Shown here: positions 1 through 5,561 of the stretch, piece after piece
Position numbering within the stretch: the stretch's first letter is position 1
Layout of the letters: each line of letters opens with the position of its first letter
Origin: Clostridium_AD sp051278035
Lineage (GTDB): Bacteria; Bacillota; Clostridia; Clostridiales; Clostridiaceae
Reading direction: 5' to 3'
Length of the DNA: 12,866 nt
Assembly (NCBI RefSeq): GCF_051278035.1
Contig: NZ_JBNMNU010000122.1
Span: 1-12,866 of the forward strand
Notes under the pieces: model-generated
Databases searched by the model: none
The model's input: the letters and a program-made list of their open reading frames with translations, nothing else
What the model was told of the DNA's origin: nothing
Position numbers and translations under genes: made by a program

Positions 1-279
1 CTTAAAACGTTTTTGAATGGGTTTTACAAAAGTATGAAAGGAATATTCAGTCAAATTATATTTTTTATTTAATACATTGAATTGTTTATTTCGTTCTTTT
101 CCTTTAGCCATTTTTAAAACCTTCTTGTATTCTTTAGACTGTCTCATATGATTATATCTTTTATACAATTCACCTAAACAGCTATTATAAATACCCCTAC
201 TTATTTCTAATTTCTTATTTAGAATACCTTCTTGATAAATTTGCGTATCTAATTTTAATGTTAAAATATAATTTGACAT
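1..279 (-). CDS. tnpB: TnpB (IS200/IS605 OrfB), N-terminal part, runs off window
   Basis: The frame is open from an ATG at 279 to the window edge and gives 93 residues beginning MSNYILTLKLD. They are rich in Lys, Tyr and Asn, with the segment ISRGIYNSCLGELYKRYN that is typical of the helical N-terminal part of TnpB/OrfB proteins. TnpB is an RNA-guided nuclease of IS200/IS605 elements, an ancestor-type relative of Cas12; its RuvC and zinc-finger parts would lie outside the window. The gene follows tnpA on the same strand, and its AAAAGGAGG ribosome site overlaps the tnpA stop codon, which suggests translational coupling. An in-frame ATG at 288 is an alternative start, but it lies only 3 nt from the GGAGG core, while 279 lies 12 nt away; the choice is uncertain. 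Whether the full gene is intact cannot be seen. Family assignment comes from sequence resemblance and from its position next to tnpA. Confidence 0.8.
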   Translation of the reverse strand, partial: MSNYILTLKLDTQIYQEGILNKKLEISRGIYNSCLGELYKRYNHMRQSKEYKKVLKMAKGKERNKQFNVLNKKYNLTEYSFHTFVKPIQKRFK

Positions 280-298
280 AATATCCATCCACCTCCTT

Positions 299-700
299 TT
301 AATATCTTGTTTTTTGATTTTCCACATATCTTTTTATTGTTTCACTACTTACATTACCTGCCGTTGATACAAAAAAATTTCTAGTCCACAAACTTGGCAT
401 CTTCTTTAATTCAATAAATTCATCTCTCAAAATTCTACTTGTTGCCCCTTTTATTTTTTGCATGATATCGGAAGGACTTAATGTTGGCAGACAATTTAAA
501 AATATATGTGCATGGTCTTTATCACATTCAATAGCAATAATTTCGATTTCTATCTCTTCACATATATATTTGACCATATACTTAAATCTCACTTCTACAT
601 TAGGTATTAAAAATATTTTCCTTCTATATCTTGGGCAAAATATGAAATGATAGTTGATTAAACTTACTGTAGTCTTAGTTGTTCTATATTTATTTTCCAT
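299..700 (-). CDS. tnpA: IS200-type transposase TnpA (Y1 HUH)
   Basis: This 133-residue protein has the size and layout of IS200/IS605 TnpA, the dimeric single-strand transposase that cuts and rejoins hairpin-marked element ends. The metal-binding HUH motif is H63-A64-H65 within CDKDHAHIFLNC. The catalytic tyrosine is probably Y125 in ETIKRYVENQ, followed by Q129. The N-terminal Y-H-F-I-F-C-P-R-Y-R-R stretch is also characteristic of the family. The frame is complete with no lesion, so the enzyme is probably active. It reads towards tnpB. There is no convincing ribosome site before the ATG; instead a good promoter (707-735) would start the RNA at or next to the start codon. The arrangement, tnpA then tnpB on the same strand, resembles ISDra2 rather than the divergent IS605. 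Confidence 0.93.
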   Translation of the reverse strand: MENKYRTTKTTVSLINYHFIFCPRYRRKIFLIPNVEVRFKYMVKYICEEIEIEIIAIECDKDHAHIFLNCLPTLSPSDIMQKIKGATSRILRDEFIELKKMPSLWTRNFFVSTAGNVSSETIKRYVENQKTRY

Positions 701-706
701 AATTTC

Positions 707-735
707 ATTATAACATCACCCGTGTATGTTGTCTA
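707..735 (-). promoter_or_regulatory. Sigma-A-like promoter of tnpA, probably leaderless
   Basis: On the minus strand TAGACA (-35) is separated by exactly 17 nt from a perfect TATAAT (-10). The -10 box ends 6 nt before the tnpA ATG, so the expected transcription start falls on or next to the A of the start codon. This fits the absence of a ribosome site. Confidence 0.6.
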
Positions 736-786
736 TTGATTTATACACGAACGATAAAAATAATTTTGATTTCTTATGCTATCCAT

Positions 787-806
787 CCCACACCTAAAGG
801 AATGGG
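787..806 (-). repeat. IS left-end hairpin
   Basis: An imperfect inverted repeat, CCCACACC-TAAA-GGAATGGG on the plus strand, pairs over 8 positions with one mismatch and one wobble. On the element strand it reads AAAG-CCCATTCC-TTTA-GGTGTGGG, closely like the IS608 left-end form (AAAG next to a GC-rich stem whose tip is T-rich). TnpA binds such hairpins on single-stranded DNA, and the AAAG guide pairs with the cleavage site. Confidence 0.7.
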
Positions 807-872
807 CTTTTCGCACAAGTTCTTGTAATTTTAAAATAATGTGTCATAAAAAAATATGAAAGTATATTTTTG

Positions 873-971
873 TTATTTTTTCATAATTCCATCGCTCCAC
901 ATAACAGTATATTTACCTTCTGCGTTTTTAGGTTTTAATCTCAATGTATATATGGAAACTACCTCCCACAT
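873..971 (-). CDS. Possible 32-residue protein or gene remnant
   Basis: An ATG at 971 opens a 32-residue frame, MWEVVSIYTLRLKPKNAEGK and on to a C-terminal YTVMWSDGIMKK. The composition is protein-like, with alternating hydrophobic and charged residues as in a beta-rich tail. It overlaps the last 13 bases of the 57-residue gene upstream in another frame, and the only ribosome-site-like sequence (GGGAGG) lies after its ATG. It may be a coupled microprotein. It may equally be the C-terminal end of an older gene that now lies out of frame. No family is recognised. Confidence 0.3.
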   Translation of the reverse strand: MWEVVSIYTLRLKPKNAEGKYTVMWSDGIMKK

Positions 972-1132
972 ATAGCAAAAATAGAAACTAAAATAAATGC
1001 TGATAAAATGCCCCCTACAATAGTCTTATTTTCTGTATCTTCTCCATTCTTTACTTTTTTCATAATACAAACGATGTTGCCATACAATAACATTACTGCA
1101 ATAGGTGCACCATAACCAAAAATAACAATCAA
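959..1132 (-). CDS. Small two-helix membrane protein, 57 residues, TTG start
   Basis: A TTG at 1132 sits 7 nt after a very strong ribosome site (AGGAGG in GAGGAGGTGAT), which strongly supports this start although TTG is a minor start codon. The 57-residue product has two hydrophobic segments, about residues 2-24 and 38-55, joined by a polar loop KKVKNGEDTENK, so it should be a small hairpin-like inner-membrane protein. It follows the 61-residue gene on the same strand after 66 nt, so the two may be co-transcribed. No family is recognised. Its shape is compatible with a holin-like or regulatory microprotein, but nothing in the sequence shows that. Confidence 0.6.
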   Translation of the reverse strand: MIVIFGYGAPIAVMLLYGNIVCIMKKVKNGEDTENKTIVGGILSAFILVSIFAICGR

Positions 1133-1198
1133 AATATCACCTCCTCTTATTCATCAACATAAAACTAATATAGTAAAATTATATAGTAATTTCTCGTT

Positions 1199-1384
1199 TT
1201 AAGATTTGTTTTTCTCATTCAGCATATTAAAATTTCTTTCTACACCACTTAAAATTGCAAATAATAATCCTATAATTACTCCAATTGCACAACCTATGTA
1301 AGTTCCCAAAAGAAGACCTATAATTCCAAATATTATTACATTAAAAAATGCTGTAACCCAATTGCTTGTTTTATCATTACTCAT
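1199..1384 (-). CDS. Small glycine-rich membrane protein, 61 residues
   Basis: The start at 1384 is chosen because AAAGGAGATG lies 7 nt upstream; the frame extends 16 codons further up, but those codons include the ribosome site and a possible promoter. The protein begins MSNDKTSNW. It then has a long hydrophobic stretch, about residues 11-46, with glycines at short intervals (GIIGLLLGTYIGCAIGVIIG), a glycine-zipper-like pattern that could pack two helices. The C-terminal tail is polar (ERNFNMLNEKNKS). It is followed by the 57-residue membrane-protein gene on the same strand. No family is recognised. Glycine-zipper membrane peptides occur in toxins, holins and stress proteins, but I have no evidence for any of these roles. 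Confidence 0.6.
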   Translation of the reverse strand: MSNDKTSNWVTAFFNVIIFGIIGLLLGTYIGCAIGVIIGLLFAILSGVERNFNMLNEKNKS

Positions 1385-1403
1385 TTTTACATCTCCTTTA
1401 ATG

Positions 1404-1432
1404 ATTCTATGTATATTACAATAGTATATCAA
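1404..1432 (-). promoter_or_regulatory. Possible promoter before the 61-residue gene
   Basis: TTGATA and TAGAAT are spaced exactly 17 nt apart on the minus strand. The expected start would be only about 13 nt before the ATG, at the edge of the ribosome site, so the leader would be unusually short; for that reason the call is weak. Confidence 0.3.
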
Positions 1433-1494
1433 TCATCATCTGCAACAAAGTACCTCTCTTTTCCTTCTTCTGCTTTCACCTTTACTACTTCCAT
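1429..1494 (-). pseudogene. Remnant of a tyrosine recombinase N-terminus
   Basis: The 21-codon frame reads MEVVKVKAEEGKERYFVADD then D and stop. This closely resembles the first residues of a tyrosine-recombinase (integrase) family common in Firmicutes, whose N-terminus has the form MEVVKV..GKERY...DD followed by an SAM-like core-binding domain. Here the frame stops directly after the acidic triplet, and no recombinase sequence follows. There is no ribosome site. I read it as the truncated stub of a lost integrase. The resemblance is recalled rather than searched, and the fragment is short. Confidence 0.4.
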
Positions 1495-1614
1495 AGTTAT
1501 ATATAAATCTCATTATATATAAACAAACCAATAATAAAAATATGCTAACAGCACATATCTATAGTTATTTGTAGAATACTAAGGTTAATTGTTATAAATT
1601 ATGGAGATGGTAAT

Positions 1615-2049
1615 ATGGATTACAAAAAAAATTCTTTTCTTATTATAAGATTCTCACTAATAGTCTTCTTATTTAGTAGCTTTCTACGCACAGCTATTAT
1701 CTCAAAGGCTATTGCTACCGATACAACAGTAGCCCCAAAAATATTAGTAGAGAAACGGGGTACACCAAATTATGATTATATTATAGGGAGGGATAAGTGG
1801 CCTCATTACCGTGTATTCTTTTGGGTGCCTAAAAATGCTACTACTTTCACTCCTTATGCAGATACCGGGGTTAATACAGATGTTTCTAGTCACGGTGCTG
1901 CTGAAAAGTGGTCCGTAGTTCTTACGGACCAAATAAAAGGTGATGAAAAATTAGTGTTCATATATATACCTAAGACTTTTGTTTTTCTATATGGTAAAGG
2001 ATTTGAAGACGTTATTCATTTAAGCTATACAAAGGAAAATAGAAATTAA
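1615..2049 (+). CDS. Exported protein of unknown function, 144 residues
   Basis: The ATG at 1615 has GGAG 8 nt upstream. The N-terminus is a signal peptide: two lysines at positions 4-5, a hydrophobic core at about 8-24, and a possible signal-peptidase site after A32-I33-A34. The mature part, about 110 residues, is rich in aromatic and beta-favouring residues (HYRVFFWVPKN, KLVFIYIPKTFVFLYGKG), so a small beta-rich secreted domain is likely; it has no cysteine. I recognise no family. It is followed after 54 nt by a small helical-protein gene on the same strand, and the pair ends at a terminator. A secreted effector with a cytosolic partner is one possible reading, without direct support. The coding region contains an unusual perfect 9-bp hairpin (1909-1931). 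Confidence 0.7.
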   Translation: MDYKKNSFLIIRFSLIVFLFSSFLRTAIISKAIATDTTVAPKILVEKRGTPNYDYIIGRDKWPHYRVFFWVPKNATTFTPYADTGVNTDVSSHGAAEKWSVVLTDQIKGDEKLVFIYIPKTFVFLYGKGFEDVIHLSYTKENRN

Positions 2050-2069
2050 TGTAGAATTATAATATATGG

Positions 2070-2085
2070 GACTTTACTAAAAGTC
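2070..2085 (+). repeat. Small stem-loop in the intergenic gap
   Basis: GACTTT-ACTA-AAAGTC forms a perfect 6-bp stem with a 4-nt loop just before the ribosome site of the 67-residue gene. There is no following T-run, so it is not a terminator. It might affect translation or RNA stability between the two genes. Confidence 0.35.
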
Positions 2086-2103
2086 TAAGGGGGATGTGTC
2101 AGT

Positions 2104-2307
2104 ATGGATATCGAAAAAAATATGCTAGAACAAAGCAGGAAAATATTTTTCACTAATGAATTTGAAAAGATAAAAACTCATTATAAACAATTAAAAGATC
2201 TAGTGATCGAACTTGACCCAAGCGATCAAAATTATATTGATTATCTTGAATCGGATTTTAATAGGGCAATAGAAAAATTTATTAAAGAGGCTAGTATGGT
2301 CGAATAA
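2104..2307 (+). CDS. Small helical cytosolic protein, 67 residues, unknown
   Basis: The ATG at 2104 follows a G-rich ribosome site (AAGGGGGATG) by about 9 nt. The product has no signal peptide or membrane segment. It is highly charged and helical throughout, with a likely break at LDPSDQNY (about residues 37-44), so it may form a two-helix hairpin. It has no cysteine and no motif that I recognise. It lies 54 nt after the exported-protein gene and ends just before a terminator, so the two are probably one transcription unit. Small acidic helical proteins next to secreted-protein genes are sometimes immunity or chaperone partners; here that is only a suggestion from context. Confidence 0.6.
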   Translation: MDIEKNMLEQSRKIFFTNEFEKIKTHYKQLKDLVIELDPSDQNYIDYLESDFNRAIEKFIKEASMVE

Positions 2308-2337
2308 TTTATTGGGCGAAAGCATTTCGATAAAACC

Positions 2338-2355
2338 GAGGTGTAAATACACCTC
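2338..2355 (+). repeat. Perfect hairpin upstream of terminator
   Basis: GAGGTGT-AAAT-ACACCTC is a perfect inverted repeat, without a T-run after it, 7 nt before the terminator stem. Confidence 0.5.
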
Positions 2356-2362
2356 AATAAAT

Positions 2363-2393
2363 GAATTCGCTGTATCGCGAGTTCTTTTGTTTT
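2363..2393 (+). terminator. Rho-independent terminator of the 1615-2307 unit
   Basis: GAATTCGC-TGTATC-GCGAGTTC gives an 8-bp stem (one G-T pair) with a 6-nt loop, followed at once by TTTTGTTTT. It ends the plus-strand unit before the convergent surface-protein gene. Two other hairpins precede it (2317-2329 and 2338-2355). Confidence 0.8.
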
Positions 2394-2433
2394 AATTAGA
2401 GTTTGAACTTCTATAATATAAAAAACGAAAAAA

Positions 2434-3405
2434 TTAGTTCACACTTTGTCTCTCGGTTCCATCAATTTTAACTTTCATATTATCATATTGCAAATCAGTT
2501 TTATAGTAAATCCATTCGCCTACAATGTTAATAAAAATGGCATCATCATCATTAATCTTTATGTCACCTGTTCCGTCTGTCTTCATCTTATAGAGTTTCC
2601 CTCCATCTGATAGATTGGAATAGTAAATCCAGTCTCCTGATACATTTAGATACTCTGTATTATCATAATTAATTGTTGAATAACTTGTCCCATCAATTTT
2701 TACTTTCATTAAATCGCCTCTTTCCCCATCAGCATCATTTGTTTCAAAATATAAATAGTCTCCTGAAACGTTTAAGAATGCCATGTTGGTAGCGCCAGAT
2801 AACATGGTTAAGCCTGTACCATTAGTTCTTACCTTATGGATTTCGCATTCGCCTGAATCAACCCATGTTATATAATACACCCAGCCACCTGATACATTGA
2901 CATCTAATGCGACTTCATTGTTTAATTTAGTTTTATGTGTACCATCTGTCTTCATCTTATACAGGCTTCCTTCATCCGAAGCGTTCATATAGTATATCCA
3001 GTCCCAGGCAACAACCATATAATAAGATGAGTCATCACTAAGTTTAGTTCTTTTCGTGCCATCAGTTTTTACTTTATACATATTATTTGTTCCACTCAAA
3101 TATTCAATATAATAAACCCATTCGCCCGATACATTAATAAATGTTGCTACATCTTTACTTATTTCAGTTTTACCCGTTCCGTCAGTCTTTATTTTGTACA
3201 GAGTATTATTGTTATAATAAATCCAGTCACCTTGTTGTGCTACAAACCCAAAGTTACTGATATTTCCCTGTGTGTTTCCATAAACATTATTTGTTAAAAC
3301 TGATTGAGGTACAACTCCTTCCCCACCCAGAACACATAATTGATTTATAGACGGTAGCTTCAAATTCAAATAATCGGCTGTTGAAATTGATAATATTTTA
3401 TTCAC
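2434..3405 (-). CDS. C-terminal half: end of CWB2 repeat 3 plus seven propeller repeats (DUF5050-like)
   Basis: This is the part after the internal stop, open from a GTG at 3405. It starts inside CWB2 repeat 3 (NQLCVLGGEGVVPQSV) and then has seven repeats of about 40 residues. Each follows the pattern G(D/E)W(I/V)YY, a variable loop, LYK(M/V)K(T/I)DGT, then a short strand such as INVS. Seven such units would suit a seven-bladed beta-propeller of the DUF5050 type found on bacterial surface proteins. There is no ribosome site before the GTG and no signal peptide, so this half is unlikely to be made or exported by itself. Confidence 0.6.
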   Translation of the reverse strand: MNKILSISTADYLNLKLPSINQLCVLGGEGVVPQSVLTNNVYGNTQGNISNFGFVAQQGDWIYYNNNTLYKIKTDGTGKTEISKDVATFINVSGEWVYYIEYLSGTNNMYKVKTDGTKRTKLSDDSSYYMVVAWDWIYYMNASDEGSLYKMKTDGTHKTKLNNEVALDVNVSGGWVYYITWVDSGECEIHKVRTNGTGLTMLSGATNMAFLNVSGDYLYFETNDADGERGDLMKVKIDGTSYSTINYDNTEYLNVSGDWIYYSNLSDGGKLYKMKTDGTGDIKINDDDAIFINIVGEWIYYKTDLQYDNMKVKIDGTERQSVN

Positions 3406-3441
3406 TAGTATAATTGGAGATGAGGTTTTTGGAGCAAGGGC

Positions 3442-4254
3442 TTAACCAGCTAATGCATCCGGAAAATTATTACCGGTTGCAACATATGTTTTATCAAAAG
3501 ATATGTCACTTGCAAACCTATTTAATATAGTGACATTAGTTACAAACCTGTCTGCTCCACCTAATCGCTCTGGAGAAGGTAGCTGTTGCATTACTTTATC
3601 ACTTATTACACCAGTTCCACCAATAACAAATGCTTTTGTAACCTTGTTGTCTGTAATATATTTTTTAGCACTATCTGGGAATTGATTTTTGGGGGATAAT
3701 ATAATTGGCATTCCCTTATTTGCTGCAATTGGTGCTATGGAAAGCGCGTCTGGGAATCCTTCCCCTGTTGCAACAACTATTTCAGTACCCACATTAAATT
3801 TTTCTACAATATAATTAGCAATATTCAATGATGTTACATATCTATTATTCCCTGCCAATCTTGTAACTGTTAGATGATTTTGCTCTAACTGCTCTTTTAT
3901 GGCTTTAGAAACTGCGCCCTCACCACCTACTATAAACACATTCTTTACATTTAACCTAATAAGTTCAGTATTGAGTGTGCTATCTAATGTTTTTCCTACC
4001 AAAAGAATTGGTGCATTTAACTGTTTAGCAAGTGGTGCAGCACTAAGAGCATCAGGAAAATTTTTACCTGTTGCCAAAATAACATTATCTGAATTTTGCC
4101 ACCCTGACTTTGATATGTTAATCGCTGTTCCATACCGGTCTAGACCCTGAAGTCTTTGTGTTGTTGCTGCTAATACTTTATTTGAAGAGCTGAAAACAAC
4201 TGCTAATAGTAAAATACTTGATAAAAAATAAATAAATAGTTTTTTATTTTTAAT
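3442..4254 (-). CDS. N-terminal half: signal peptide and CWB2 repeats, apparent ATT start
   Basis: From ATT at 4254 the frame gives 270 residues: the KNKKLFIYFLSSILLLAVV signal peptide with a likely cleavage near VLAA, CWB2 repeats 1 and 2 complete, and repeat 3 cut at FPDALAG. GGAGG at 4261-4265 is ideally placed for a start at 4254, and no ATG, GTG or TTG occurs in frame before a TTG at 4077. That TTG lies in the middle of repeat 1 and has no ribosome site, so it is not the true start. ATT can start translation weakly in bacteria (infC uses it in E. coli). If expressed, the product would be a short cell-wall-anchored protein without its propeller. Confidence 0.55.
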   Translation of the reverse strand: MKNKKLFIYFLSSILLLAVVFSSSNKVLAATTQRLQGLDRYGTAINISKSGWQNSDNVILATGKNFPDALSAAPLAKQLNAPILLVGKTLDSTLNTELIRLNVKNVFIVGGEGAVSKAIKEQLEQNHLTVTRLAGNNRYVTSLNIANYIVEKFNVGTEIVVATGEGFPDALSIAPIAANKGMPIILSPKNQFPDSAKKYITDNKVTKAFVIGGTGVISDKVMQQLPSPERLGGADRFVTNVTILNRFASDISFDKTYVATGNNFPDALAG

Positions 4255-4401
4255 ATATACCCTCCTATATTTTATAATTAAAAAATTACTAGAATCTCTG
4301 AAATTTACACTTATATAATATATGTTACAATAAATAGGATTTTATAGATACGAGTAAATTATGGAATACAGTATCTCATAAGCATTTTTAAAACTGCACG
4401 C

Positions 4402-4434
4402 AAAAAAAATCAGAAGGATATCTTCTGATTTTTT
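4402..4434 (-). terminator. Terminator after the YihY-family gene
   Basis: AATCAGAAG-GATAT-CTTCTGATT is a perfect 9-bp stem with a 5-nt loop. On the minus strand it is followed by eight T's, and on the plus strand by TTTT, so it may act in both directions. It lies about 70 nt after the stop at 4502 and separates that gene from the surface-protein gene. Confidence 0.85.
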
Positions 4435-4501
4435 CGGATTTTGTTAAATTCATTTTTATTTACATAAAGGCATAAACTTAAACCCTTACATGGTATTAAC
4501 A

Positions 4502-5338
4502 CTAGTATTTTTTACACTTCGGCTTTTCTTTCCCCTCTCTCTCAAATGCTAGTAGCGCATTAACCTCGCCACCTAAGAGGATTATAATAGAAGTAATATA
4601 TAGCCATAACATAAGTACTATAACCCCTCCTATACCGCCATACACACTAGAATAATTATTAAAGTTATTCACATAATATGCAAACCCTAGAGAAGAAAAT
4701 AACCATCCCAGTGTACTAAAAATAGCTCCAGGAAATACTTCTTTCCACGTTAGTCTCCTACAAGGAGTAAAATGATAAAGCGCTGCAAAAATAAATACCA
4801 TCCCACATAACGTCACCAAGTACCTTATAATATCCCAATTTAATATAAATTTACTAGACACATTAAATTTCTCAACAATAAGCCCACCTATTGCTTGACC
4901 AAATACAACTAAAGCTACGGCCGCTATAATAACCAGCGCAAGTCCTATCATAAAGCATATAGATATGAGTAATGTTCTCCAGTATGCTCTTGTTTCTTTC
5001 TCATCGTAAGCTTTATTTAGTCCCTTTATAATAGCTCTGAAACCACTCGATCCCGACCAAACTAAACCTATTACTCCTATAGAGAGTAAATTCCCCGTTT
5101 TTGAATCAAAAACATCTATAACTGTTGTAGAAATTAAATCAAAAGTACTCTCCGGCATTACTTGGCTTAAATATATTAGTACATCATTACTATTTAAATC
5201 ACTATAACCAATCATACTAAGAAGCAGTAATAGAAAAGGAAAAAAAGATAACAATAAATAATAAGTAACTTGTGCTGCTAGAGCCGTAATATCATCATCA
5301 ATAGCTCTAGTCGCGAGCTCTTTTAAGTCTTTTAACAT
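4502..5338 (-). CDS. YihY/BrkB (UPF0761) family inner-membrane protein
   Basis: The 278-residue length and layout match the YihY/UPF0761 family, formerly mislabelled RNase BN; its function is unsettled, and a transport role has been suggested. Features seen include the N-terminal DDITALAAQVTYYLLLSFFPFLLLL, the WSGSSGFRAIIKGLNKAYD block after the second membrane segment, and the C-terminal YGGIGGVIVLMLWLYI...GGEVNALL. Six membrane segments are visible at about residues 26-45, 85-105, 123-147, 167-190, 201-223 and 236-265, and the tail is basic (KEKPKCKKY). GAGGTGA lies just before the ATG. The gene stands alone: a terminator follows it, and upstream is the 450-nt gap with the DnaA boxes. Its leader contains an inverted repeat at 5373-5409. 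Confidence 0.9.
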   Translation of the reverse strand: MLKDLKELATRAIDDDITALAAQVTYYLLLSFFPFLLLLLSMIGYSDLNSNDVLIYLSQVMPESTFDLISTTVIDVFDSKTGNLLSIGVIGLVWSGSSGFRAIIKGLNKAYDEKETRAYWRTLLISICFMIGLALVIIAAVALVVFGQAIGGLIVEKFNVSSKFILNWDIIRYLVTLCGMVFIFAALYHFTPCRRLTWKEVFPGAIFSTLGWLFSSLGFAYYVNNFNNYSSVYGGIGGVIVLMLWLYITSIIILLGGEVNALLAFEREGKEKPKCKKY

Positions 5339-5372
5339 ACATTCACCTCACAATTTAATATGATTAATCCAC

Positions 5373-5409
5373 CCGTGAAGGTCGGAATTTAGTATGTTCA
5401 CCTTCATGG
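5373..5409. repeat. Inverted repeat in the leader of the YihY-family gene
   Basis: CCGTGAAGGT and ACCTTCATGG are separated by 17 nt and pair over ten positions with one wobble on the plus strand. The region lies 35-71 nt upstream of the start codon at 5338. It may be an operator or an RNA hairpin; neither arm has a T-run after it. Confidence 0.4.
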
Positions 5410-5561
5410 TTATAATATTTATTATTCTCTATATTTTAAACAAATAGACTTCGTTTTATTCGTACGCTAAAATTGAAATATTATTTTAAAAGCCCCCTAC
5501 TACTCCATCAATTTACTGTAGCTAAATTTCTAAATGTGGCCATGCTTAGCTTCATTTGATT

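Larger units (their letters stand above)
1..824 (-). mobile_element. IS200/IS605-family insertion sequence (left part)
   Basis: The element contains tnpA, the start of tnpB and a subterminal left-end hairpin. I place the left boundary just inside the GTAA at 825-828 (TTAC on the element strand), because IS608-type elements insert 3' of TTAC and this tetranucleotide lies 14 nt outside an AAAG that abuts the hairpin. The right end, and any guide RNA encoded there, are beyond the window. The boundary is inferred by analogy and has not been shown by comparison with an empty site. Confidence 0.75.
2434..4254 (-). pseudogene. Broken CWB2 / propeller-repeat surface protein gene
   Basis: One frame runs through the whole stretch and spells a single 606-position protein with one internal stop. 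It encodes a signal peptide (about 1-28, ending VLAA), three CWB2 repeats, each with a RL.G..R(Y/F).T block, a FPDAL block and a VGGEG-like block, and seven propeller-like repeats. CWB2 domains anchor clostridial proteins non-covalently to the cell-wall polymer. Two single-base lesions are visible. Codon 271 is TAA (3442-3444), where CWB2 repeats usually carry a small residue such as Ser (TCA), in FPDALAG-stop-ALAPKTSSPIILVN. The position 6 nt after the perfect GGAGG ribosome site is ATT (4252-4254), not ATG. The rest is intact, so decay looks recent; sequencing error or programmed recoding are alternatives. Confidence 0.8.

Noticed and set aside
1385..1432. Longer N-terminus for the 61-residue protein (ATG at 1432)
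   Set aside because: The added codons cover the AAAGGAG ribosome site of the start at 1384 and have no ribosome site of their own.
1569..1598. Promoter TTGTAG-18-TATAAA before the exported-protein gene
   Set aside because: The RNA start would fall inside the ribosome site and the spacing is not ideal.
4075..4077. TTG at 4077 as the start of the CWB2 protein
   Set aside because: It falls inside CWB2 repeat 1, has no ribosome site, and would remove an obvious signal peptide encoded in the same frame upstream.
4300..4345. Promoter TTGTAA-17-TAAATT for the CWB2 gene
   Set aside because: Only four of six bases match in each box in very AT-rich DNA; too weak to list.
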